56,284 nucleotides of DNA from Rhodobacterales bacterium (GCA_017303485.1 JAFLCY010000013.1:1-56284), one strand, 5' to 3'; counted from the stretch's first letter, positions 45,243-54,331 are shown. A program made the numbers and translations. The notes: generated by a model not told the origin, from the sequence alone.

Positions 45243-46466
45243 TCACGAAGCTGTGCGTTCGCCCGGCGAGCGATGCAGAAGCAGCGCAAGCGGTCCGGCG
45301 AGAAGGCTGATCGCAAGGCCAAGGCGCGCGGCCTCCTGCATCGCGCCGCCGGGAAGCGCGGTTTCCAGGCTGAGGATGGGCACCGTGAAGCCCATGGCCA
45401 TCACGACAGCGATTCTCACGATATCGCGCAGGGTCACACCTTGCGGCAGCCGCAGGCCCAGGACGGCGGCAAGGCCAAGCCCGATGACCAGCATCCCCAG
45501 CGGACGGCCAAGCCAGAGCGCCACCAGCACCGTCACCGTGGTCGGCGCGAAGGCCATCAGGTCGATGCCGCCATGGGTCAGACCGAAGAGGAAGAGGATC
45601 AACGTCAGCGGCCAGACGAGCGCATGGCTGAGGCGGTTCAACGGATCGTGCAGCGCGGCCTCGGCTTCGGCGAAAAGGCCGAAGCTGCGGTCGGCATGCG
45701 CGATGGCCGGGATGACCGGCAGGAGGCCGAGTGCGGGCGGCAGCCCGGACGCGGCGACGCCGATCCAGGACAGAATCCCGGCGGTCACATAGGGCAGAAG
45801 ATGCTGGCCCGCGCGGCGCTGGCGCTCGGCCGCGCCGGGGGCAGGCGGGCGCCCGAACAGCACCCAGGTCACCAGTGCGGCGGCGAGGGGAAGCAGCAGC
45901 CAGGCCAGCCGCAGCGAGACGTCGGGATGGGTCAGCCCGGTGACGAGCAGGGCCAGGATGTCGGTCGCGATGCTGAGAAGGAGCAGAAGATGCAGCGCCG
46001 GGTGCCCTGGTCCGAAAGCCGCCCGTCCGACCAAGAAGCAGAGGACCACATCCGATCCCAGCGGAACCTGCCAGCCGACGGCGAAGCTTGCTTCCTCGGC
46101 GGTCTCGACCAGGCTGCCCACCAGCACCCAGACCATCCCCGCGCCGACCATCCCGCCCAGCGTCAACCCGGCGGGCAGAAGCGCCTGCCGTCCCTTCAAC
46201 GCGCCGCGTTCCAGTGTCAGCGCCTCCCACAATTCCTTGCCGATGAGGAACAGGAACAGCGACATCAACCCGTCGGACACGATGTTCTGCGGGGTAAGGC
46301 TGAAGGGCAGGGCAGTGATCCACCCCGGCAGATCAAGGTCCAGGAGCCGAAATTCGACGCTGTCATAGTAGCTTGCAGGCGCAAGGTTGACCCAGGCCGA
46401 GGCCAGGACCGCGCCGCCAAGAAGCGCCTTGGCGAAACGGGGCACGAAGGATGCGATACGGTACAT
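45243..46466 (-). CDS. NhaA-family Na+/H+ antiporter, variant active site
   Basis: 407-aa protein with about 11-12 helices and NhaA-like GKELWEALTLERGALKGRQA and ALLPAGLTLGGMVGAG. Compared with E. coli NhaA, the TDIAFA site is GSDVVLC (Asp139), the Asp163-Asp164 pair is Thr168-Asp169 (SIATDILALL), and the Lys300 region GKPLG is GRPLG. Loss of one aspartate of the pair might make it electroneutral or inactive as an antiporter. Confidence 0.8.
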   Translation of the reverse strand: MYRIASFVPRFAKALLGGAVLASAWVNLAPASYYDSVEFRLLDLDLPGWITALPFSLTPQNIVSDGLMSLFLFLIGKELWEALTLERGALKGRQALLPAGLTLGGMVGAGMVWVLVGSLVETAEEASFAVGWQVPLGSDVVLCFLVGRAAFGPGHPALHLLLLLSIATDILALLVTGLTHPDVSLRLAWLLLPLAAALVTWVLFGRPPAPGAAERQRRAGQHLLPYVTAGILSWIGVAASGLPPALGLLPVIPAIAHADRSFGLFAEAEAALHDPLNRLSHALVWPLTLILFLFGLTHGGIDLMAFAPTTVTVLVALWLGRPLGMLVIGLGLAAVLGLRLPQGVTLRDIVRIAVVMAMGFTVPILSLETALPGGAMQEAARLGLAISLLAGPLALLLHRSPGERTAS

Positions 46467-46618
46467 CGGGCAGACCGGGCTATAGGACCTGGCCCCATTT
46501 GACCGTGTTTTCGGCCTGCCGCAATGGGGGCCTTGCCTGGACGGGCAGGACCGGGCGGGGGTGGCCGGAGCCGCAAATGCCGGTTGCAGCCATTTCGGGG
46601 CAGGGGCAGTCTGGCCGC

Positions 46619-47203
46619 ATGGGACTGGTCGAGGAGATCACCGCCTGCCGTTTGTGTGCAGGGCGGTTTGAAGCCACGGCGACGGCGCATGAGCCGCGCC
46701 CTGTCGTCTGGTTCCGCCCTGGCGCGCACATTCTGGTCGCGGGGCAGGCCCCGGGCCTGCGGGTCCATGAGAGCGGGCGCCCCTTCACCGACCGTTCGGG
46801 TGACCGCCTGCGCGACTGGATGGGGATCACGGAGGCCGAGTTCTACGACCGAGACCGCGTTGCCATCGTGCCGATGGCCTTCTGCTTTCCCGGCTACGAT
46901 GCGAAAGGCGCCGACCTGCCACCGCCGCCGATCTGCGCGCAGACCTGGCGGGACCGGGTGATGGCTGCCCTCGGCCCGGTCCGCCTGACCTTGCTGGTGG
47001 GGGGAGCCGCGATCCGCTGGCAACTTGGCGCGAAGGATGTCACCGCCGCCGTGGCCGAATGGCGCGGTCTGGCGGCGGCGGGCGTCTTTCCCTTGCCGCA
47101 TCCGTCCTGGCGGAATACGGCATGGCTGAAACGCAACCCCTGGTTCGAGGCCGAGCTGCTTCCGGCCCTGCGTGCCCGGGTGCGGGAGGTGATGGATGAC
47201 TGA
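46619..47203 (+). CDS. Uracil-DNA glycosylase family protein
   Basis: 194-aa protein of the family-4/5-like UDG superfamily. The GQAPGLRVHESGRPFTDRSG segment matches the GxAPG...GxPFxGxSG motif, and PLPHPSWRN is the second catalytic-side motif. N-terminal CRLC may be a remnant metal-binding region, though the four cysteines of classical family-4 enzymes are not all seen. The gene overlaps the following sseB-like gene by 8 bases. Confidence 0.8.
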   Translation: MGLVEEITACRLCAGRFEATATAHEPRPVVWFRPGAHILVAGQAPGLRVHESGRPFTDRSGDRLRDWMGITEAEFYDRDRVAIVPMAFCFPGYDAKGADLPPPPICAQTWRDRVMAALGPVRLTLLVGGAAIRWQLGAKDVTAAVAEWRGLAAAGVFPLPHPSWRNTAWLKRNPWFEAELLPALRARVREVMDD

Positions 47204-47984
47204 GATCGTGACTTTGCTTGACGCCGCCCATGCCGCGGTCTCGGCCGACCCGGAGAACGAGGCGCTGCGCCTGCGCTTCTTCGAGCGGCTGGCGGATGGC
47301 GAATTGGTGCTGCTTCTGGACCGCGAAGCCGAGGGCGATCGGCTGGAGCCGAGGGTGTTCGAGCTGGAGGACGGGCCGGTGGTGCTGGTCTTCGACCGCG
47401 AGGAGCGGCTGGCGAGCTTTGCCGGCGGGATCGCGCCCTATGCGGCATTGCCGGGCCGGGTGATCGCGGGGCTCTTGAAGGGGCAGGGCATCGGGATAGG
47501 CGTGAACCTGGGCGTCGCGCCCTCGTCGATGCTCTTGCCGCCCGAAGCGATGGACTGGCTGGCCGAAACGCTGGATGGCACACCGGAGGAGGTGGAGGCG
47601 CTGCCGGAAGCATTCCATCCACCCTCGGTGCCCGAGGCGGTGGTTGCCGCACTTGACGGCAAGCTGGCGCGGGCTGGCGGGCTTGCCACGGCGGCGCTTC
47701 TGGCGGGGGTGGTCTACAAGGGCGGGCGGCGGGGGCATCTTCTGGCTCTGCTCGATGCGGCGGAGGGCGCCGATTCCGCGCTGGCCCGCGCGATGCGCGA
47801 GGCGCTGGTCTTCTCTGGCGTCGAGGCGGGTGAGCTGGACGTGGTCTTCCTGGCCTCGGACTCTCCGGCGGCAGAGGCAATGGCGCGGGTGGCCCTGCGC
47901 TTCGACCTGCCCGCGCCCGAGGTGCAGGATCTGACCCCGGCAGCCCCCGGCATGGATCCCTCGCGCCCACCGAAACTGCGGTAA
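47196..47984 (+). CDS. SseB family protein
   Basis: 262-aa cytoplasmic protein with an N-terminal SseB domain (FFERLADGELVLLLDREA and VLVFDREERLASF). SseB in enterobacteria enhances serine sensitivity, but general function is unclear. Overlaps the UDG gene. Confidence 0.82.
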   Translation: MTEIVTLLDAAHAAVSADPENEALRLRFFERLADGELVLLLDREAEGDRLEPRVFELEDGPVVLVFDREERLASFAGGIAPYAALPGRVIAGLLKGQGIGIGVNLGVAPSSMLLPPEAMDWLAETLDGTPEEVEALPEAFHPPSVPEAVVAALDGKLARAGGLATAALLAGVVYKGGRRGHLLALLDAAEGADSALARAMREALVFSGVEAGELDVVFLASDSPAAEAMARVALRFDLPAPEVQDLTPAAPGMDPSRPPKLR

Positions 47985-48162
47985 GAGAACGGAGCGGCTT
48001 GCGCCGCAAGTTCCCCGTCTCGCCTCTGGCCTCTGGCCAACCGGCTCGGGTGAAGGGCCTCCGGCGGGAGTATTTGGGAAAAGAGCAAGGGGAAAGTGTG
48101 GGGTAATATAATACCGCTTGAACAAGGTATTGAAATTACTTGATTAAATCTTGCTTCTGCCG

Positions 48163-48191
48163 CTTGACGCTGCATCGGCCTTCGGCGATAA
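48163..48191 (+). promoter_or_regulatory. Sigma70-like promoter of rplM-rpsI
   Basis: CTTGAC (48163-48168) and CGATAA (48186-48191) separated by 17 bases, about 55 bases before the rplM start. Confidence 0.6.
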
Positions 48192-48209
48192 GCCCGCATC
48201 CGAGATTCC

Positions 48210-48227
48210 GGGGGCAGTGGTGCCCCC
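48210..48227 (+). promoter_or_regulatory. Leader hairpin upstream of rplM
   Basis: GGGGGCA (48210-48216) pairs with TGCCCCC (48221-48227) around GTGG, in the 5' untranslated region of rplM. It could be a site for translational feedback by L13 or only a stabilising structure. Confidence 0.45.
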
Positions 48228-48246
48228 TTATTCGTTGGGAACCACG

Positions 48247-48711
48247 ATGAAAACCTTCACCGCTACTCCGGCGGACATCGAGAAGAAGTGGATCCTGATC
48301 GACGCCGAGGGCGTCGTTCTGGGCCGCCTCGCCACGATCGTCGCCAACATCCTGCGCGGCAAGAACAAGCCGACCTTCACCCCCCACATGGACATGGGTG
48401 ACAATGTCATCGTCATCAACGCCGACAAGGTGCAGATGACCGGCAACAAGCGCAACGACAAGGTCTATTACTGGCACACCGGCCACCCGGGCGGCATCAA
48501 GCAGCGCACCGCGCGGCAGGTGCTGGAAGGCAACCACCCCGAGCGCGTGGTGGAAAAGGCTGTCGAGCGGATGATCACCCGCAACCGTCTGGGCCGTCAG
48601 CAGATGTCGAACCTGCGCGTCTATGCCGGCGCCGCCCATCCGCATGAGGCGCAGCAGCCGACCGTTCTGGACCTCAAGGTCCTGAACCCGAAGAACACCC
48701 GGAGCGCGTGA
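48247..48711 (+). CDS. rplM: 50S ribosomal protein L13
   Basis: 154 aa, with L13 hallmarks [20 protein letters not shown] and [14 protein letters not shown]. The ATG at 48247 gives the standard N-terminus [15 protein letters not shown]. Operon with rpsI, two bases between stop and next start. Confidence 0.98.
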   Translation: MKTFTATPADIEKKWILIDAEGVVLGRLATIVANILRGKNKPTFTPHMDMGDNVIVINADKVQMTGNKRNDKVYYWHTGHPGGIKQRTARQVLEGNHPERVVEKAVERMITRNRLGRQQMSNLRVYAGAAHPHEAQQPTVLDLKVLNPKNTRSA

Positions 48712-48713
48712 TC

Positions 48714-49196
48714 ATGGCCGATATCAAATCTCTCGATGACCTGAAATCGGCTGTCGGCTCGGCACCCGCCGCTGTCGAAGCCGCTCCGCGCGTTCCCGTC
48801 CGCGACAAGCTGGGCCGCTCCTATGCCACCGGCAAGCGCAAGGACGCGGTCGCCCGCGTCTGGGTCAAGCCCGGTTCGGGCAAGGTCGTGGTCAACGGCA
48901 AGGAAATGGCGGTCTACTTCGCCCGTCCCGTGCTGCAGATGATCCTGAAGCAGCCCTTCACCGTTGCCAACGTGGAAGGCCAGTTCGACGTCTACGCGAC
49001 CGTCGCCGGTGGCGGGCTCTCGGGCCAGGCCGGTGCGGTGAAGCACGGCATCTCGAAGGCGCTGCAGCTTTATGAGCCCGCCCTGCGCGGTGCGCTGAAA
49101 GCGGCAGGCTTCCTGACCCGCGACAGCCGCGTCGTCGAACGGAAGAAGTACGGCAAGCCGAAGGCCCGCCGCTCGTTCCAGTTCTCGAAGCGCTGA
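48714..49196 (+). CDS. rpsI: 30S ribosomal protein S9
   Basis: 160 aa, with an alphaproteobacterial-type N-terminal extension (about 30 residues), the core [17 protein letters not shown] and the basic C-terminus [11 protein letters not shown] that reaches the P site. Second gene of rplM-rpsI, ending at a strong terminator. Confidence 0.98.
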   Translation: MADIKSLDDLKSAVGSAPAAVEAAPRVPVRDKLGRSYATGKRKDAVARVWVKPGSGKVVVNGKEMAVYFARPVLQMILKQPFTVANVEGQFDVYATVAGGGLSGQAGAVKHGISKALQLYEPALRGALKAAGFLTRDSRVVERKKYGKPKARRSFQFSKR

Positions 49197-49215
49197 TCCT
49201 TCGAAATCCGATCCG

Positions 49216-49244
49216 AAAGGCCCGCCCATCCGGCGGGCCTTTTG
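49216..49244 (+). terminator. Terminator of rplM-rpsI
   Basis: AAAGGCCCGCC (49216-49226) pairs with GGCGGGCCTTT (49232-49242), followed by TT. Confidence 0.85.
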
Positions 49245-49256
49245 CTTTGTGTCAGG

Positions 49257-49286
49257 ACAAAAAAATAGGCCGGGATTAACCCGGCC
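49257..49286 (-). terminator. Terminator of the DUF1127 gene
   Basis: GGCCGGG/CCCGGCC stem with a 5-base loop (49268-49286), then an A tract on the plus strand (TATTTTTTT on the minus strand). Confidence 0.75.
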
Positions 49287-49325
49287 CAGTCAGGGGTAAG
49301 AGCGAAAGAACGCTCGGGGAATGGA

Positions 49326-49529
49326 TCAGGGCTGCCAGAACGGCTTGTCGCTCTCGCGGCGCGCGTCCTGCGCATCAAGGCCGATGTCACGCAGAAGATG
49401 CGCATCAAGGCGGCCGAGGCGCTGGCGATCACGGCGGCGGGTGACGAGGATGGTCACGGTCTGGATCAGGCGCGCAACGACGCCGGGGCGGGCACGCAGG
49501 GGAAGGGTTTCGATTCTGACCTGGGGCAT
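49326..49529 (-). CDS. DUF1127 domain-containing small protein
   Basis: 67-aa protein. The C-terminal half (RRRDRQRLGRLDAHLLRDIG) is the arginine-rich DUF1127 (YjiS-like) motif. AAGGAGG precedes the ATG at 49529. In alphaproteobacteria DUF1127 proteins can bind RNA and affect phosphate, polyamine or stress responses. It is divergent from a MocR-type regulator, whose probable sites lie between them. Confidence 0.87.
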   Translation of the reverse strand: MPQVRIETLPLRARPGVVARLIQTVTILVTRRRDRQRLGRLDAHLLRDIGLDAQDARRESDKPFWQP

Positions 49530-49550
49530 CGCTGCCTCCTTCGATTTGTG

Positions 49551-49590
49551 TTGATACAATTTGCCTTCCAAGGTAGATCTATTGTATCAA
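49551..49590. promoter_or_regulatory. Inverted repeat, candidate MocR-type operator
   Basis: TTGATACAAT (49551-49560) and ATTGTATCAA (49581-49590) are perfect 10-base arms 20 bases apart. A third half-site, CTGATACAAG, is at 49624-49633. They lie in the divergent DUF1127/MocR promoter region. Confidence 0.65.
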
Positions 49591-49620
49591 TGTCCCGCAA
49601 TGAGTCGCCAGAGGTTTATT

Positions 49621-51024
49621 GTGACTGATACAAGTTGGTCGCCAGATCTGACTCAATTCCCAGGTCCGAAGTATCTGGCTCTGTCCCGCGCCCTGCGGGA
49701 ATCGATCAGAAGCGGCGATCTTCCCGCGAATTCCCAGCTTCCGACGGTGCGTGACCTGGCCTGGCGGCTGCAATTGACGCCCGGTACGGTCGCGCGGGCC
49801 TATCAATTGGCAACACAGGAAGGGCTGCTGGCAGCGACTGTGGGACGGGGAACATTTGTAGCAGCACAATCACCGCGCTTTGGACCGACCCAACCCTTGT
49901 ATGCCGAGCGTGTCACCGGCGGCACGACCGGATTGATCGACCTGCGTGCCCCGCAGGTTCCCGACATGGGGCAGGGCGATGCGTTCCGCCAGGCGTTGCT
50001 GGAGATGGCAGAAAGTACCCATCACGGCTGGCTAGACTATACCAGCCAGACCGGCGAGGCGGCTCTGCGGGTCGAGGTCGTTGCCTGGATGGGCGACCGC
50101 ATCCTTGGCCCCATCGGCCCGGAGGATGTGGCGCTGACCCATGGCGGGCAGAACGCGATCCACCTGATCTTCGACTGCTGCCTGAGGGGCGAACGTCCGG
50201 TCGTGCTGATCGAGGAACTGGCCTATCCCGGCTTCCGCTATGCTGCCCGCGCCGCCCGAGCCGAGGTGGTGCCGGTCGAGATCGACGAACATGGCATCGT
50301 TCCTGCCGCACTGGAAGCCGCCTGCCGCCGTCACGGTGCGCAGGTGTTGTGCCTGACGACCGAGGCGCAGAACCCGACGACCGGACGGATGCCGGTGAAA
50401 CGCCGGCAGGAAATCGCCGAGATTGCGCGCGCCTATGACCTGCAGATTCTTGAGGACGACTGCTATTCGGTCGCAGCCTCCGACATCCCCTCCTTGCGCG
50501 CTTTGGCGCCGGAACGGGTCTGGCTGGTGGGCTCGGTCTCCAAGACCATCTCCGCCGCGCTGCGTTTCGGCTATGTCATCTGCCCCGCGGGGATGGGCGA
50601 GGCCGGGCGGCTGACCGCGCAGCACGGGTTCTTCGCCTTGTCGCGCCCGGTGGCCGATCTGATGCTTCGGCTGTTCCAGTCAGGCGCGGCGGCGCGCATC
50701 CGCGAGAGCGTCCAGACCGAATTCGCCGCCCGCCAGCAGATCCTGGTCAATCATCTGGGCGCTTTCGACCTTGGCTGGCAGCCCGGGGTGCCCTTTGCCT
50801 GGCTGCGCCTGCCGGTCGGCTGGCGCGCCTCGACCTTCCTGCGCACGGCCGAGGCGCGGGGGGTTCTTGTCCGCTCGGCGGACGAATATGCCCTTGTCCA
50901 TGGCCGCGCCCCGAATGCCGTCCGCTTCGCGATTGCCGCCAGCCTTCCGCGCGAGACCTTCGAGACGGCGGTGCGAACGCTGGCTGACCTTCTGGCCCGG
51001 CCGCCCTCGGACCTCCTGGTGTAG
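49621..51024 (+). CDS. MocR-type GntR regulator with aminotransferase domain
   Basis: 467-aa fusion of a GntR winged helix (residues about 15-80, QLPTVRDLAWRLQLTPGTVA) and a fold-type-I aminotransferase (about 110-460). The PLP lysine is Lys308 (VGSVSKTIS) and QNPTTG is the PLP-binding turn. GTG at 49621 is favoured by AGAGG six bases upstream; ATG at 49600 is an alternative. MocR regulators use PLP or PLP-amino compounds as effectors. Likely controls its own promoter and the DUF1127 gene; the downstream polyamine-type transporter may be a target. Confidence 0.9.
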   Translation: MTDTSWSPDLTQFPGPKYLALSRALRESIRSGDLPANSQLPTVRDLAWRLQLTPGTVARAYQLATQEGLLAATVGRGTFVAAQSPRFGPTQPLYAERVTGGTTGLIDLRAPQVPDMGQGDAFRQALLEMAESTHHGWLDYTSQTGEAALRVEVVAWMGDRILGPIGPEDVALTHGGQNAIHLIFDCCLRGERPVVLIEELAYPGFRYAARAARAEVVPVEIDEHGIVPAALEAACRRHGAQVLCLTTEAQNPTTGRMPVKRRQEIAEIARAYDLQILEDDCYSVAASDIPSLRALAPERVWLVGSVSKTISAALRFGYVICPAGMGEAGRLTAQHGFFALSRPVADLMLRLFQSGAAARIRESVQTEFAARQQILVNHLGAFDLGWQPGVPFAWLRLPVGWRASTFLRTAEARGVLVRSADEYALVHGRAPNAVRFAIAASLPRETFETAVRTLADLLARPPSDLLV

Positions 51025-51146
51025 GGAAATCCCGACCTGTTGCAGAAGAGACTCGTTGCCGAAGAATTGATTTATCAAACAGTTGACCGAAGGGCTGCTG
51101 CTGGCGGAGATTCCGCGCACGAGCAGACAAAAAGAGAGCCCGAAAA

Positions 51147-51407
51147 ATGGGACTGCAACATGCCTTTCACGCGCCGCATGGCGGCGCGGATTTTCTTGGT
51201 TGGCGCAAGACACGCCAGGGTGCGACCGAAATCGTCTATGATGACGGCGTCACCCGCCGCATGATCTGGCGGGTCGCCTCCAACGACCCTTCGGAAGCGC
51301 GCATCAGCGAAGCCCTGCGCGTCGCCGTCGGCGCGATCCGCATCGTTCCGACGCTGTATGACGAGTTGAAGAAGCGGGCGATTGCTATCGAACGCGTCGC
51401 CGGCTGA
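51147..51407 (+). CDS. Small protein of unknown function
   Basis: 86-aa protein, MGLQHAFHAPHGGADFLGW..., with no membrane helix or recognised domain. A weak GAGAG lies upstream. Base composition fits the neighbours. It lies between the MocR gene and the transporter operon. Confidence 0.55.
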   Translation: MGLQHAFHAPHGGADFLGWRKTRQGATEIVYDDGVTRRMIWRVASNDPSEARISEALRVAVGAIRIVPTLYDELKKRAIAIERVAG

Positions 51408-51509
51408 TCCCTGAAAGGGAGGGACAAGGGCACCTGTCCCACCCGCCTCCGGGCTTGATTTCTTCAGGAATTAATTGCCCTCTTGCCTAAACGCTGTAGT
51501 TCGGTCTAG

Positions 51510-51521
51510 ATTTGATCAAAT
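51510..51521. promoter_or_regulatory. 12-bp palindrome upstream of the polyamine-type transporter
   Basis: ATTTGATCAAAT is a perfect dyad 38 bases before the first permease gene. A related dyad, TTGATTTATCAA, is at 51067-51078. Confidence 0.4.
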
Positions 51522-51558
51522 TACAAGGCTGCCGAAGCACAGCCGAACAGGGGGCAAG

Positions 51559-52428
51559 ATGGCTGCAACGCCAAGTTCCGAGGCCCGGACCGGCCTCAAG
51601 CTGATCTCACCAACAGCAATCTATGTGATTCTTCTTCTTGCAGCGCCGCTTGCCACCGTGGTGGTCTACTCGGTGATGACCGGCGGGCGCGGCAATGTCT
51701 CCTTGCCGCTGACGCTGGAGAATTATACCGAACTCGCCTCGAAATCGGTCTACGCCTACCTTCTTTTCAAGTCGCTGATGGTGGCCTTGTGCGTGACGGC
51801 GATCACCGTCCTCCTGGCCTATCCGGTCGCCTATTTCGTAAGCTTCCACATCAGGCCGGAACGGAAAAGCCTGTGGCTGTTCCTGATCACCATCCCATTC
51901 TGGACCAGCTACATCATCCGGGTCAGCCTGTGGTTCGTGATCCTCGGGTATGACGGGGTCTTGGACAAGACGCTGATGTCGCTTGGCATCATGGACACCC
52001 AGCTCAACTTCTCCAGCTACGGCATTCCGGCGATCATCTTCGTTCTGGCCCATGCCTACGCCCCCTTCGCGGTGCTGCCGATCTTTGTCAGCCTGGAAAA
52101 GGTCGACCGTTCGCTCCTGGAGGCCGGGCAGGACCTTGGCGAAAGCCGCTGGATCACCTTCCTGCGGGTGACGCTGCCCCTGTCGATGCCGGGGGTGATC
52201 GCCTCCTCGCTCATCGTCTTCATCCCGACGGTCGGCGACTATGTCACCCCGAAACTGGTGGGCGACGGCAAGCAGCCGATGATCGCCAACTTCATCGAGA
52301 CCCAGCTTCTGAAGCTGCAGGACTTCCCGCAGGGCTCGGCCTTCGCGGTGGTCTCGATGCTGATGGTGGGTATCGTTTCGGTGGCCTTCGTCCTGTTGAA
52401 CAAGCGCTTCATCGGAGGCCAGAAATGA
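51559..52428 (+). CDS. Polyamine-type ABC transporter permease (PotB type)
   Basis: 289-aa permease of the spermidine/putrescine family (PotB/PotH), with six helices from about residue 15, the EAA loop LLEAGQDLGESRWITFLRVTLP and TVGDYVTPKLVGDGKQPM. ATG at 51559 after GGGGGCAAG. Operon with PotC-like and PotA-like genes; no binding protein gene is next to it. Confidence 0.9.
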   Translation: MAATPSSEARTGLKLISPTAIYVILLLAAPLATVVVYSVMTGGRGNVSLPLTLENYTELASKSVYAYLLFKSLMVALCVTAITVLLAYPVAYFVSFHIRPERKSLWLFLITIPFWTSYIIRVSLWFVILGYDGVLDKTLMSLGIMDTQLNFSSYGIPAIIFVLAHAYAPFAVLPIFVSLEKVDRSLLEAGQDLGESRWITFLRVTLPLSMPGVIASSLIVFIPTVGDYVTPKLVGDGKQPMIANFIETQLLKLQDFPQGSAFAVVSMLMVGIVSVAFVLLNKRFIGGQK

Positions 52429-53234
52429 AGAAGGCCCCGTTCCTGCGCAGCTACACGCTGTTCTACCTCCTCTTCCTCTACAGCCCGATCATCCTTTTGC
52501 CGATCTTCGCCTTCAACGACTCGAAGGTCGTGGCCTTCCCGCTGACCGGCTTCACCTTCGGCTGGTTCCGCGAGATGTGGGGCGACGTGAACCTGCGCAT
52601 CGCCGCCAAGAACAGCCTGATCATCGCGCTGTCGGTGGCCTCGCTCTCTACCGTCCTGGGCATCTTCGCGGCCCGCGCCTCCGTCCGCTACCGCTTCCCC
52701 GGCAAGGCGCCGATCATGGGGCTGATCATGCTGCCGCTGGTGCTGCCCGAGATGATCGTAGCGATGGCGCTCCTCGTGGTGCTTTTGTCGCTGAACGTGC
52801 CGCTGTCCCTGTTCACCGTGATCATCGGCCAGGTGCTGATCACCACGCCCTTCGCGGTGGCGATCCTGACGTCGGCCTTCCAGTCGCTTGACCGCTCGCT
52901 GGAAGAGGCGGCGATGGACCTTGGTGAAACCGCCTGGTCGACCTTCCGGCTGATCGTCCTGCCCTTGGTGATGCCGGGGATCATGGCCGCCTTCCTGATC
53001 TGCTTCACCATCTCGTTCGACGAATTCATCATCTCGAACTTCCTCGGTTCGGGGCAGCCAATCCTGTCGGTCTACATCTTCGGCCAGTTCCGCTTTCCCG
53101 CCAAGGTGCCCTCGATGCTGGCACTCGGGACCGTGCTTGTCTGTTTCTCGATCATCCTGCTCGGTTTCGCCGAGTACATGCGCCGCCGCGGCATCGCCAA
53201 GGCGGGTGGCAAAGATTCCGGAGGCTTCCTGTGA
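52425..53234 (+). CDS. Polyamine-type ABC transporter permease (PotC type)
   Basis: 269-aa second permease, with FNDSKVVAFPLTGFTFGWF near the N-terminus and the EAA loop LEEAAMDLGETAWSTFRLIV. Overlaps the first permease by four bases. Confidence 0.91.
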   Translation: MKKAPFLRSYTLFYLLFLYSPIILLPIFAFNDSKVVAFPLTGFTFGWFREMWGDVNLRIAAKNSLIIALSVASLSTVLGIFAARASVRYRFPGKAPIMGLIMLPLVLPEMIVAMALLVVLLSLNVPLSLFTVIIGQVLITTPFAVAILTSAFQSLDRSLEEAAMDLGETAWSTFRLIVLPLVMPGIMAAFLICFTISFDEFIISNFLGSGQPILSVYIFGQFRFPAKVPSMLALGTVLVCFSIILLGFAEYMRRRGIAKAGGKDSGGFL

Positions 53235-54331
53235 CCTTTTCCGACGACCGTCCGACCATGATCGAGTTCAAGGACGTCCACAAATACTACGGCGATTACC
53301 ACGCGCTGCGCGGGATCAACGGCACGATCAAGGCGGGGGAGTTCTTCTCGCTCCTTGGCCCCTCCGGCTGCGGCAAGACCACGCTCCTGCGCACCATCGC
53401 CGGGTTCGAGGACATCTCCTCGGGCGTGATCATGATCGACGGCAAGGACACCGTTTCCATAGCGGCGAACGCGCGCCCGACGAACATGGTGTTCCAGAGC
53501 TACGCGATCTTTCCGCATATGAGCGTCGAGGAGAACGTGGGCTTCGGTCTGCGCAAGGACCCGCGCTCGAAGGAGGAAAAGGCAAAGGCCGTCGCCGAGG
53601 CGCTGGAAATGGTCGGTCTGAAAGGCTTTGGCAAGCGGGCGGCGCATGCGCTGTCGGGCGGCCAGCGGCAACGTGTCGCGCTGGCGCGGGCGCTGATCCT
53701 GAAGCCGAAGGTGCTGCTCCTCGACGAACCCTTGTCCGCGCTCGACAAGAAGATGCGCGAGCATATGCAGGTGGAACTGATCAAGCTGCAACGCCAGGTC
53801 GGCATCACCTTCATCCTGGTCACCCACGACCAGGAAGAGGCGCTGGTCATGTCCGACCGCATCGCCGTGATGTTCGAGGGAGAGATCGCGCAACTGGCCG
53901 ACCCCGAGACGCTGTACCGCCGCCCGAATTCGAAGAAGGTCGCGGATTTCATCGGGACGATGAACTTCATCCCGGCGACCGTCCTGTCGGAAAGCGGTGA
54001 CAAGGTCGAGGTCGATGCCAAGGGGCTGGGCCGCGTGACGATTGATGCGTCGATGGCCCCCCCGGCCAAGGGCGAAACCCCGGTCGTGGGATTGCGCCCC
54101 GAAACGCTGACGCTGCTCTACGATGACCAGAAGGCGCAAGAGCGCGAGACGGAAGGCCTGATCGACGAAGTGATCTACTTCGGCGACATGACCTATTACG
54201 ACGTCTACCTTGGCGGCACCGATGTCGAAGTCCGCTTGTCGATGCGCAACGTCCCGGGCCGTCCGGTGCTGGACGTTGGCGAAAAGGTCCGCGTGGCCTG
54301 GAGCCCCTCGGCGCTGGTGCTGTTCCGCTGA
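53231..54331 (+). CDS. Polyamine-type ABC transporter ATP-binding protein (PotA type)
   Basis: 366-aa ATPase with Walker A GPSGCGKTT, signature LSGGQRQRVALARAL, Walker B LLLDEPLSALD and the C-terminal TOBE domain (about 290-360). GTG at 53231, overlapping the permease stop (GTGA), is supported by GGAGG; ATG at 53258 is an alternative. Lack of a PotD-like gene nearby means the substrate is uncertain. Confidence 0.93.
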   Translation: MTFSDDRPTMIEFKDVHKYYGDYHALRGINGTIKAGEFFSLLGPSGCGKTTLLRTIAGFEDISSGVIMIDGKDTVSIAANARPTNMVFQSYAIFPHMSVEENVGFGLRKDPRSKEEKAKAVAEALEMVGLKGFGKRAAHALSGGQRQRVALARALILKPKVLLLDEPLSALDKKMREHMQVELIKLQRQVGITFILVTHDQEEALVMSDRIAVMFEGEIAQLADPETLYRRPNSKKVADFIGTMNFIPATVLSESGDKVEVDAKGLGRVTIDASMAPPAKGETPVVGLRPETLTLLYDDQKAQERETEGLIDEVIYFGDMTYYDVYLGGTDVEVRLSMRNVPGRPVLDVGEKVRVAWSPSALVLFR

